33,732 nt of DNA from Limiplasma sp958448555 (GTDB lineage Bacteria; Bacillota; Clostridia; Christensenellales; Aristaeellaceae), in NCBI GenBank assembly GCA_958448555.1, contig CAUDEL010000034.1, positions 1 through 33,732 of the forward strand, read 5' to 3'. Positions within the stretch are counted from its first letter, which is position 1. Each line of letters begins with the position of its first letter. Positions 18,379 through 27,566 of the stretch are shown here, in pieces. Below the pieces are notes generated by a model. It worked only from the letters and a program-made list of their open reading frames with translations, was not told the DNA's origin and did not search any database. The position numbers and the translations under genes were made by a program.

Positions 18379-19368
18379 TCAGCTCACCTTGATGAGCATG
18401 TTTTTCTGATCGTCCAGCTCCACGCTGATAAGCCCTTCCTTCTCCATGGCCTTGAGCATGTCGCTGAAGCGCTTGAAGCCCAGCGCCTTTTCCGAGAAGC
18501 CCGGGAAGCTGGCCTGGATGTCGGCCTTGAGGATGCTGGGGTTGATGCGCTCAAAGCCGTCCTCCTTGTAGCGGGAGAGCTGCTCGCGGATAAGGGCGCG
18601 CCAGTTGTCCTTGTTGAGCTCGGGCTCGCTCTCCTTGCTGCTCTGGGAGAGGGAGACCATGACGTTGAAGTTGTCGCTTCGGATATGCAGGGCGCCGAAC
18701 TGCTTGCTCAGCTTGTCCAGGAGCTTTAAAAACGTGGTGCAGCCATAGGACTTTTCGTTGAAGTCGGGCCGCAGGCGAAGCAGAATCCCCTTGAGCTCGC
18801 TGGCATAGAGCTCGTCCTTGTCGGTCTGCTCCTCCAAAATGCCGCACAGCGCCTTGTTGAGCTCCTGCTCGTCCAGAGGCTCCTTGTCCGCGGCAGCCTT
18901 TTTCTTGCCCGTGGGCTTGCGGGTACGTCCGCCGACGTTCTCCAGAAACTGAAACTCGTTGCAGGCGTTGATAAAGATGTTGCTGGCCGCCGCCGAGCGG
19001 CTGATGCCCAGCACGAACTTGCCCATGCTTTTGAGCCGGCCCACCAGCGGCGTATAGTCGCTGTCGCCGGAAACGATACAGAAGCTGTCAATCAGGGGGT
19101 TGGTGAAGGCCACCTCCAGCGCGTCGATGACCAGGAGGATGTCGGCGTTGTTCTTCTGGCTGATGCCGTAGCGAAGGCTGGGCACGACGGTAAAGGTGTT
19201 GGAGAGGAGGACCTCCTTGAGGTCGCTGTACTGGTCGGTATAGCCGTAGACCTTGCCCAGCAGGATGTCGCCGCGAATCTTAACCTTCTCCAGCACGGAA
19301 AGCAGGGTGTCCACCTTCGCGCCGCAGTTTTCCAGATCCACGAACAGGGCAAATTTGGAGCTGCTCAT
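18379..19368 (-). CDS. NYN-domain (LabA/DUF88-like) protein with two OST-HTH/LOTUS domains
   Basis: 329-aa protein. A PIN-like NYN nuclease domain (about 4-145) shows the acidic residues FVDLEN (D11), NNADILL (D76) and SGDSDYTPLV (D102, D104). A Lys/Arg-rich linker (about 148-165) leads to two OST-HTH/LOTUS-type regions (about 165-240 and 253-329), which in other proteins bind RNA. Role: probable RNA-processing or RNA-binding enzyme; the target is unknown. ATG at 19368 is preferred (AAAGGGG upstream); the frame is open to 19419 but would overlap the GntR gene. It lies 14 nt downstream of that GntR gene. Confidence 0.88.
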   Translation of the reverse strand: MSSSKFALFVDLENCGAKVDTLLSVLEKVKIRGDILLGKVYGYTDQYSDLKEVLLSNTFTVVPSLRYGISQKNNADILLVIDALEVAFTNPLIDSFCIVSGDSDYTPLVGRLKSMGKFVLGISRSAAASNIFINACNEFQFLENVGGRTRKPTGKKKAAADKEPLDEQELNKALCGILEEQTDKDELYASELKGILLRLRPDFNEKSYGCTTFLKLLDKLSKQFGALHIRSDNFNVMVSLSQSSKESEPELNKDNWRALIREQLSRYKEDGFERINPSILKADIQASFPGFSEKALGFKRFSDMLKAMEKEGLISVELDDQKNMLIKVS

Positions 19369-19382
19369 CGTTGATTCCCCTT

Positions 19383-20099
19383 TCAGATGCGGAAGGTGTA
19401 CTTGTCGCCGCGAATCCACTGGCGGCTGAGGTGCATGGGCTCGCCGTGCTGGTCCATGACCAGCTCGTTAAGCAGCAGCAGCGCGTCGCCCTGCGCCGTG
19501 CCCAGATGCCGGCTCACCAGCGGGGTGGCGTGGCCCAGGGAGATGTCATGCACCGCCGAGGTGGGGACGATGCCGCGCCGCCTGAGCAGGTCGTAGAGCG
19601 AGCCGTCCAGCGCCTCGTCCATCAGAAAGGCGTAGCGCTCCGGGAAGCGGTTGATCTCCAGCATGACCGGCTCGCCGTCGCACAGGCGCAGGCGGCAGAT
19701 TTCCACAACCCGGCTCCCCGGGGCGGCGGAAAGGCGTTCGACGTCCTCCTGCGTGGCCTCCTCCATCGTAATGCTGATGAGCTTGGTCCCGGCGGCGTGG
19801 CCGTTCTGCCGGCAGGCCGCCGAGAAGCTGGTGATCTGGTGCAGGTCGCGCTGGATGCGCTCGTCGGCCACAAACGTGCCCTTGCCCTGCCTGCGTACCA
19901 GAAGCCCCTCCTGTACCAGGTCCAGCATGGCCTTGCGCACGGTTACGCGGCTTACGCCGTAGGTGTCGCACAGGAGCTGCTCACTGGGGATGCGCGCCCC
20001 GGAGGGATAGACCCCGGCGAGGATGTCGTTTTTCAGCCGTGTCATGAGCTGCTGGTACAGAGGGCTCTGGCTCTTTTTCTCCAAAGGTTTGTCTTGCAC
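19383..20099 (-). CDS. GntR/HutC-family transcriptional regulator (UTRA domain)
   Basis: N-terminal GntR winged helix (SPLYQQLMTRLKNDILAGVY, then IPSEQLLCDTYGVSRVTVRK and GKGTFV) followed by a C-terminal UTRA effector domain that typically senses a sugar phosphate or amino-acid-like ligand. I favour GTG at 20099, which has GGAGG 8 nt upstream (238 aa). An alternative GTG at 20117 would overlap the preceding gene's stop by 4 bases but has only a weak ribosome site. Lying between a secreted protein of unknown function and a NYN protein, its targets are not apparent. Confidence 0.93.
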   Translation of the reverse strand: MQDKPLEKKSQSPLYQQLMTRLKNDILAGVYPSGARIPSEQLLCDTYGVSRVTVRKAMLDLVQEGLLVRRQGKGTFVADERIQRDLHQITSFSAACRQNGHAAGTKLISITMEEATQEDVERLSAAPGSRVVEICRLRLCDGEPVMLEINRFPERYAFLMDEALDGSLYDLLRRRGIVPTSAVHDISLGHATPLVSRHLGTAQGDALLLLNELVMDQHGEPMHLSRQWIRGDKYTFRI

Positions 20100-20113
20100 G
20101 TGGTTTTCCTCCG

Positions 20114-21505
20114 TCACTCGATCCCCAAGAAGGCCAGAAAGCCCGTCTCGTAAAGGAAGGCCATGGTATCGCTGATGACGCCCATGGGCATCTCCACCAG
20201 GATGGGGACGGCCGACAGGGCCAGCGTGGGCAGGTAGAGCTGCTTGTATTCCTCCATGAAGCTCTCGTTGAGGTGGAAAAAGTCATTCTGGTTGTCGTAG
20301 ACGCGCTCGACCATCGCGCTTGCGGGCAGAAGTTCCATGTCCGCCTGATAGGAAAGCGTCAGGGCGGGCTTTTGCGTCTGGGGATGCAGCCAGTCCACCT
20401 CCAGGGTCATGGCATAGGGCAGCTCGGCGGCGTCGCGGCTGTAGCGATAGCACAGGCTGACCGGCGCGGGCACCTCATAGAGACATTCGCCGCCAAGCAC
20501 GACGGACGCTGTGCCCTCCGCGCTGAGCGCGCCGTCCGTGGGCAGGCCGTCGATGTCCACATTGAGCGTGAGGCGCTCCGCCTCCTCCAGCGTAATCCGC
20601 AGCGCGCCGTGAATGGCATCGCCGGTGTTTTCGTAGGAGACGGTCAGCTCATAGCCCTCGCTGTCGGGCAGACAGAGGGTAAAGCGCTCGCCGGCTTCGT
20701 CCAGGGTATGCGTGAAGATCTCCGTCCCACCCAGGGTGTAGGTCTGGGTCACGCCGTCATCGGAGATGAACAGGCCCTCGCTCTCCGGGTCCATGTAGAT
20801 AAGCCAGTCCTCCAGATAGCCCAGCTTTTGCAGCATCAGGTCGGAGGCGCCCAGATCCGTGAGCATGCAGGTGAAGTAGAAGTAGGCGCGTTCGTAATCC
20901 CAGTCGTCGTTGACGATCAGGTCCAGCGCCTCGCACAGCTCGTAGAGGTCGGCGTGGCTCACATGGCGGTCGCCCTCGCCCGAGAGCGCCTCGGCGATGG
21001 GCTCATAATAGCTCGAGCCGATGTAGTAGCTGGCCTCGGGATAGAGAAACAGGGCGATGAGCTGCGTGGGCAGGCCCATGAAATAGTAGCCCTTGAGCAT
21101 GAACTCAAAGAAGTTGTGCATCTGGAAGTGGATGCTGTCGCCGCGCAGCGCGTCGGCGCGCACATAGCGGTAGCTGTGATAGCCGTCATAGACGAAGGGC
21201 AGGACGTTTTCGCCGTTGACGCACAGGCCGCCATCAAAATAGACGCGGCTGATGTTGGTCAAAAAGCGCTGCACATCGATGACACCCTCCAGGCTCAGCT
21301 TGGAGAGAAAGGTTTCCCAGTCGGCGTAGTGCGCCGCGCCGTCATTGGGAAAGCCGTCCGCGTGCGCCTGCAGGGACAGGGTGAAATCGGAGCGGGTCAC
21401 ATCGTCCCCGGCATCCTGCGCCTCCTCGGCCAGCGCCGCGGGAAGGGCCGCCGTGAGCAGGCACAGAGACAAAAGCAGCGCAAACAGCTTTTTCAGGATA
21501 TACAT
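20114..21505 (-). CDS. Secreted protein of unknown function
   Basis: 463-aa protein I cannot assign to a family. It has a clear signal sequence (MYILKKLFALLLSLCLLTAA, cleavage probably after ALA near residue 26). The mature part is acidic and rich in Tyr, Leu, Asp and Glu. A Tyr-rich helical-looking first half (for example ASYYIGSSYYEP) is followed by a beta-looking second half with repeated strand-like stretches (YELTVSYENTGD, LTLNVDIDGLPTDG, LTLSYQADMELL). The C-terminal 45 residues are rather hydrophobic. There is no lipobox or cell-wall anchor motif. It follows typA by 36 nt and precedes the GntR gene. AAGGAGG sits in a small hairpin loop 12 nt before the ATG. Confidence 0.85.
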   Translation of the reverse strand: MYILKKLFALLLSLCLLTAALPAALAEEAQDAGDDVTRSDFTLSLQAHADGFPNDGAAHYADWETFLSKLSLEGVIDVQRFLTNISRVYFDGGLCVNGENVLPFVYDGYHSYRYVRADALRGDSIHFQMHNFFEFMLKGYYFMGLPTQLIALFLYPEASYYIGSSYYEPIAEALSGEGDRHVSHADLYELCEALDLIVNDDWDYERAYFYFTCMLTDLGASDLMLQKLGYLEDWLIYMDPESEGLFISDDGVTQTYTLGGTEIFTHTLDEAGERFTLCLPDSEGYELTVSYENTGDAIHGALRITLEEAERLTLNVDIDGLPTDGALSAEGTASVVLGGECLYEVPAPVSLCYRYSRDAAELPYAMTLEVDWLHPQTQKPALTLSYQADMELLPASAMVERVYDNQNDFFHLNESFMEEYKQLYLPTLALSAVPILVEMPMGVISDTMAFLYETGFLAFLGIE

Positions 21506-21512
21506 CTGTGGA

Positions 21513-21530
21513 TCAAACCTCCTTGTTTGA
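21513..21530 (-). promoter_or_regulatory. Hairpin presenting a Shine-Dalgarno sequence in its loop
   Basis: On the minus strand the 18-nt element TCAAAC-AAGGAG-GTTTGA has perfect 6-bp arms with the ribosome-binding sequence in the loop. It lies between typA and the unknown secreted-protein gene, 12 nt before the latter's ATG. A role in translation control is possible, but the stem is short. Confidence 0.45.
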
Positions 21531-21541
21531 GGCGCGGGCCG

Positions 21542-23365
<1,824 letters not shown>

Positions 23366-23388
23366 AAAAAGCCTCTTTCCTTCTCTTG

Positions 23389-23452
23389 CTGGTATCGGGG
23401 AAACGCCGCCTCACATCCTCGCGGGAGGCACCCCCGCCAGCGGGGAAACCAG
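23389..23452 (-). other. Possible structured RNA between prfC and typA
   Basis: The 94-nt gap can fold into a three-way shape. CTGGT (23389-23393) pairs with ACCAG (23448-23452), closing a hairpin CCCCGC-N2-GCGGGG (23432-23445) and another CCTC-N4-GAGG (23417-23428; alternative GCCTC/GAGGC). There is no T-tract on either strand, so it is not a classical terminator. It matches no riboswitch that I recognise. Confidence 0.35.
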
Positions 23453-23459
23453 GTAGAAA

Positions 23460-25076
23460 TCATGCATATACGCTGCGCACGGCCGTTTCGGCCAGCTCCA
23501 ATCCTTCGTTGTTTTCCATCGCCAGGCGGATGGACCAGTCATTTTCAAAGAGCAGCACCTCGCGCTCCTGGGAGTCAAAGGCGCGGCCGCTGGTGGAGGT
23601 GAGCTTGAGCTTTTCCACGGGCACGGGGGATTTGGTCACCCAGCGCACGTAGCGGAAGGGCAGGCGGTCCATGAGCATGGTCACGCCGTACTCGGTCTTG
23701 AGGCGGTGCTCCAGCACCTCGAACTGAAGCACGCCGACCACGCCCACCAGGAAGTCCTCCCGGCCCGTCTCGGTGCGGCGGAAGGTCTGGATGGCGCCCT
23801 CCTCGGCGAGTTGCAGGATGCCCTTCAAAAACTGCTTGCGCTTCATGCTGTCCTCGGGGCGCACGCGGGCGAAGTGCTCGGGCGCGAAGACCGGGATGGA
23901 GGAAAAATGCAGCTTGGGGCCGGCGGAGAGCGCGTCGCCCAGGTGGAAAAAGCCGGGGTCAAACAGGCCGATGATGTCGCCCGCGTAGGCGTTTTCGACG
24001 GCCTCGCGCTCGTCGGCCATGAACTGCTGGGGCTGCTTGAGCTGAATGAGCTTGTCCGTGCCGGAATGATAGACCGTCATGCCCTTTTGAAACTCGCCGC
24101 TGACCACGCGCACGAAGGCCAGGCGGTCGCGGTGGGCGGGATTCATGTTGGCCTGAATCTTGAAGATAAAGCCGGAGAAGTACGGCTCGGTGGGCAAGAT
24201 TTCGCCGATGTCGGCCATGCGGGGCAGGGGCGGCGGCGTGATGGACAAAAACGCCTCCAGGAAGGGCTCCACGCCGAAGTTGGTGACGGCTGAGCCGAAG
24301 AACAGCGGCGTAAGCCGGCCTTCCAGCACGGCCTGCTTGTCAAAGGGATCGCCCGCCACGTCCAGAAGCTCGATTTCCTCATGCAGGCGGCTGAGGTAAT
24401 GCGCCTCCAGCGCGGAAGCGGCCTCGGGGCTGTCCAGCTTCACGGACCGCTGGTCGGCCATGCTCATGCCGTGGTTGCCGCCGGAATAGAGCAGGATGTT
24501 CCCGCTCTCGCGCTGATAGACGCCCTGGAAGTCACCGTCCACGCCGATGGGCCAGTTCATGGGGCAGGAACGGATGCCCAGCACCTGCTCCAGCTCCTCC
24601 ATGAGCGCAAAGGGGTCCTTGCTGGCGCGGTCCATCTTGTTGACGAAGGTGAAGATGGGAATGTTGCGCAGGCGGCAGACCTTGAAGAGCTTGATGGTCT
24701 GCTCCTCCACGCCCTTGGCCGCGTCGATGAGCATGACCGCCGCGTCGGCCGCCACCAGCACGCGGTAGGTGTCCTCGCTGAAATCCTGGTGCCCGGGGGT
24801 GTCGAGGATGTTGATGCGGCAGCCGCCGTATTCAAACTGCATGGCGCTGGACGTTACGCTGATGCCGCGCTGCTTTTCGATCTCCATCCAGTCGCTGGTG
24901 GCGTGTCGCTCGGCCTTGCGGGCCTTGACGCTGCCGGCCTGGCGGATGGCGCCGCCGTAGAGCAGCAGCTTTTCGGTCAAAGTGGTCTTGCCTGCGTCCG
25001 GGTGGCTGATGATGGCGAACGTGCGCCGCTTGCGGATCTGTTCCAGCGCCTCCGCGCTCAGGGTAGCTTCGCTCAT
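23460..25076 (-). CDS. prfC: Peptide chain release factor 3 (RF3)
   Basis: GTPase that removes RF1/RF2 from the ribosome after termination. G-domain motifs are SHPDAGKTT (24-32), DTPGHQDFSEDTYR and NKMDR. The RF3-specific region GSVKARKAERHATSDWMEIE is present. The protein is 538 aa from the ATG at 25076, the usual length; GAGAGG lies about 12 nt upstream. An in-frame ATG at 25112 lies inside the promoter inverted repeat and is unlikely to be used. It appears to head the minus-strand run that continues into typA. Confidence 0.95.
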   Translation of the reverse strand: MSEATLSAEALEQIRKRRTFAIISHPDAGKTTLTEKLLLYGGAIRQAGSVKARKAERHATSDWMEIEKQRGISVTSSAMQFEYGGCRINILDTPGHQDFSEDTYRVLVAADAAVMLIDAAKGVEEQTIKLFKVCRLRNIPIFTFVNKMDRASKDPFALMEELEQVLGIRSCPMNWPIGVDGDFQGVYQRESGNILLYSGGNHGMSMADQRSVKLDSPEAASALEAHYLSRLHEEIELLDVAGDPFDKQAVLEGRLTPLFFGSAVTNFGVEPFLEAFLSITPPPLPRMADIGEILPTEPYFSGFIFKIQANMNPAHRDRLAFVRVVSGEFQKGMTVYHSGTDKLIQLKQPQQFMADEREAVENAYAGDIIGLFDPGFFHLGDALSAGPKLHFSSIPVFAPEHFARVRPEDSMKRKQFLKGILQLAEEGAIQTFRRTETGREDFLVGVVGVLQFEVLEHRLKTEYGVTMLMDRLPFRYVRWVTKSPVPVEKLKLTSTSGRAFDSQEREVLLFENDWSIRLAMENNEGLELAETAVRSVYA

Positions 25077-25109
25077 GCGGGTCAAAATCCTCTCTTCCCA
25101 GCGATAATA

Positions 25110-25180
25110 CATAGTACAACATCCTATTGTACTATGGATGCAAAAGTGCTGTCAAGAGGCGGCGTTCAAAGGTTTTGAAC
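25110..25180 (-). promoter_or_regulatory. prfC promoter with two inverted repeats
   Basis: On the minus strand, -35 TTGACA (25150-25155), 18-bp spacer, -10 TACAAT (25126-25131). A perfect 10-bp inverted repeat, CATAGTACAA-N7-TTGTACTATG (25110-25136), covers the -10 and the predicted start. A second perfect 7-bp repeat, GTTCAAA-N3-TTTGAAC (25164-25180), lies about 9 bp upstream of the -35. The positions suit a repressor site and an activator or second operator, respectively. Alternatively, the first could form a 5'-UTR hairpin in part. Confidence 0.7.
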
Positions 25181-25209
25181 CGCGGGAAAAAACAAGTTGT
25201 CTTAGGGAC

Positions 25210-25244
25210 AAAAAAAGTCCCGCGCCGCGGACGCGGGGCGGGAC
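25210..25244 (-). terminator. Rho-independent terminator of the ABC permease operon
   Basis: On the minus strand, GTCCCGC...GCGGGAC (25217-25223 with 25238-25244) with a GC-rich interior is followed by seven T residues. It is 16 nt past the stop codon of the second permease. Confidence 0.9.
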
Positions 25245-25260
25245 CTTGAGAAAACGGGCG

Positions 25261-26340
25261 TTACCGGCTGCCCTTGTCGTAGGGGATGCCCTCGGCCTTG
25301 GGCGCGCGGCTGCTCTTGGAGGTAAAGGCCAGCACGATCAAAGTGATGAGGTAGGGAAGCAGACGGTAGAAGTTGGTGTTGATGCCCAGGTTCTTGAGGA
25401 AGTAGATCTGCTCCCCGGAGCTGTTTAGCACATAGAGGCTGCCGTAGCTGGCGGCGATGCACTTGAACAGGCCGAAGAGAAGTGCCGCGCCCGCCACGCT
25501 CAGGGGCTTCCAGTTGCCGAAGATCATAACCGCCAGCGCCAGGAAGCCAAAGCCCGCCACGTCGCCGTTGGAGGTGCAGTTGGTGGTGGTCAGCGCATAG
25601 ACGAAGCCGCCCATGCCCGCCAGCGCGCCGGAGATGGTCACGCCCGCGTAGCGCATCTTGAAGACGTTGATGCCCAGGCTGTCGGCGGCCTGCGGGTTCT
25701 CGCCGCAGGAGCGCAGCCTCAGGCCGAAGCGCGTGCAGTAGAGGATGACGGACATGATGATGAACACCAGAATACACACATACGTGGCCAGATAGACCTT
25801 GTTGACGAAGGTGTCAAAGAGGAAGCCGACTTCGTCCGTTCGCCCGTAGCCGAACATGCTCTTTTTGAGCATGAACCAGCTCGCGCTGTCGCCGGTGGCC
25901 ATCTGCAGGGTGTTCTGGTTGGCGATCAGGCGGATGAGGAACAGCACCAGCGCGGGCGCCAGGAGGTTGAGCGCCGTGCCGCCGACGGTCTGGTCGGCGC
26001 GCAGGTTGATGGCCGCGAAGGCCAGAAGCAGCGAGAACACCGCGCCCAGCAGCGCCGCCACCGCCATGGTCATGAGCATAAAGCCCTGCAGGCCAACCCA
26101 GTTGTCCGCGGCCTTGACCGCGTCAAACCAGCCCCATTGCTGAACCAGGCGCACAAAGAGCACGCCGATGAACGCGCCGAAGATCATGATGCCTTCCAGC
26201 GCGAGGTTGATGACGCCGCTGCGCTCGGCGTATACGCCGGCCAGGGCCACGATCATCAGGGGAACGGCGTAGATCAGCGTCTGACGGATCAGAAATACCA
26301 TGCTGCCGGAGGTGAGGTTTTCAAACAGGGTTTCCATCAT
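25261..26340 (-). CDS. ABC transporter permease, nucleoside-type (NupQ/YufQ-like)
   Basis: 359-aa membrane protein of the BPD_transp_2 permease family (relatives: RbsC, B. subtilis NupQ). About 8-10 hydrophobic segments are visible. Family landmarks are GVYAERSGVINLALEGIM near the N terminus and LRSCGENPQAADSLGI in the cytoplasmic loop. It pairs with the other permease to form the channel of a nucleoside or purine importer. Its ATG overlaps the upstream stop by 4 bases (ATGA); a second ATG follows immediately. A terminator lies downstream. Confidence 0.93.
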   Translation of the reverse strand: MMETLFENLTSGSMVFLIRQTLIYAVPLMIVALAGVYAERSGVINLALEGIMIFGAFIGVLFVRLVQQWGWFDAVKAADNWVGLQGFMLMTMAVAALLGAVFSLLLAFAAINLRADQTVGGTALNLLAPALVLFLIRLIANQNTLQMATGDSASWFMLKKSMFGYGRTDEVGFLFDTFVNKVYLATYVCILVFIIMSVILYCTRFGLRLRSCGENPQAADSLGINVFKMRYAGVTISGALAGMGGFVYALTTTNCTSNGDVAGFGFLALAVMIFGNWKPLSVAGAALLFGLFKCIAASYGSLYVLNSSGEQIYFLKNLGINTNFYRLLPYLITLIVLAFTSKSSRAPKAEGIPYDKGSR

Positions 26341-27566
26341 GCCTTCAGCGCCTCCTTTCCCTCCGGTTTGGAATCCGTGGGCCCTTTGAGCGGAGGATCG
26401 TTCTTGTGGGCCTTGCGGTGGCCCAGGAGCGTCTTGATGAGCAGCGAGAAGGCGCTCAGGTAGACGATCACGGCGATGATGACGTCGGTGATGTACTCGT
26501 TGTAGGCGGTCAGGTTGGTCATCTGCAGGCCCGCGATGTCCAGCATGGACATGAACATGCCGGTAAAGATGACGCCGATGGGGTGGTTGGCCGCCAGCAG
26601 CGCCACGGGGATGCCGTTGAAGCCCGCCGCCGGGAGGCTTTGATAGGTGGACCAGAAGAACTCCGTGTTGCCGCTCAGGTAGTACAAAGACCCGGCCGCG
26701 CCGGCCAGGGAGCCCGCGATGGCCATGGAGAGGACGATGTTGCGCTTGTCCTTGATGCCCGCGTAGCGCGCGGCGAAGCGGTTGGAGCCGCAGGCCTTGA
26801 GCTGGTAGCCGAAGGTGGTGCGGGTTAGGACGACGTAGACGATCACCGCGAGGATGGCGGCGACCACGATGCCGCCATTGACCTGGGAGTCGGGGAAGAT
26901 CATATCCAGGCCCATCTTGGAGGTGGCCACGTTGTTGAAGGTGGTTTTATAGATGTAGCCGCTCTTGGTGTTCTCCACCACGTTTTTGAGGTTGGAGACG
27001 TCAAAAAGCCAGGTCACCAGGTTGGCGGCGATCCAGTTGGTCATGATGCAGGCCAGGACCTCGTTGATGTTGAGCAGCGATTTGAGCATGCCGGGGATGG
27101 ACCCCCACAGCGCGCCCGCGAGCATGCCGCCGAAAAAGGCCAAAAACCAGATGATCTGCGGCGGGACGACGGAGGAGGGGACGGACAGGGCGATGAAGAG
27201 CGTGGCCGCGGTGCCCGCCAGGTACTGCCCCGGCGCGCCGATGTTAAACAGGCCCGTCTTGAACGCCACCGCCACGGAAAGGCCCGTGAGGATCAGCGGA
27301 GTTGCGCGGAAGAGCATGTTGCCCACGCTGGCGGGATTGAAGCCGAAGGTCAGCGCGCCCGCCGCGTCACGGCCGGTGGCGAACAGGCCGCCGAAGATAA
27401 GGCGCACGCCGTCCCAAACGCTTTTGAGGCCCAGCGTGGGATTGCACAGGCCCACGATCAGGATAATCACGCTGCCCGCGACCAGGCCCGCCAGAATCGA
27501 CAGGACCGACGCCATGACCGAGCGCGTGCCGTCCTGGTGCCAAAGCTTGCGTAACCGGTTTTTCAT
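26337..27566 (-). CDS. ABC transporter permease, nucleoside-type (NupP/YufP-like)
   Basis: 409-aa BPD_transp_2 permease, the larger of the two channel subunits. It has about ten hydrophobic segments, with family sequences FKTGLFNIGAPGQYLAGTAA and LKACGSNRFAARYAGI (the loop that contacts the ATPase). The C-terminal tail after residue 385 is charged. ATGA overlaps link it to the ATPase gene upstream and the second permease downstream, so the three are translationally coupled. Confidence 0.93.
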   Translation of the reverse strand: MKNRLRKLWHQDGTRSVMASVLSILAGLVAGSVIILIVGLCNPTLGLKSVWDGVRLIFGGLFATGRDAAGALTFGFNPASVGNMLFRATPLILTGLSVAVAFKTGLFNIGAPGQYLAGTAATLFIALSVPSSVVPPQIIWFLAFFGGMLAGALWGSIPGMLKSLLNINEVLACIMTNWIAANLVTWLFDVSNLKNVVENTKSGYIYKTTFNNVATSKMGLDMIFPDSQVNGGIVVAAILAVIVYVVLTRTTFGYQLKACGSNRFAARYAGIKDKRNIVLSMAIAGSLAGAAGSLYYLSGNTEFFWSTYQSLPAAGFNGIPVALLAANHPIGVIFTGMFMSMLDIAGLQMTNLTAYNEYITDVIIAVIVYLSAFSLLIKTLLGHRKAHKNDPPLKGPTDSKPEGKEALKA

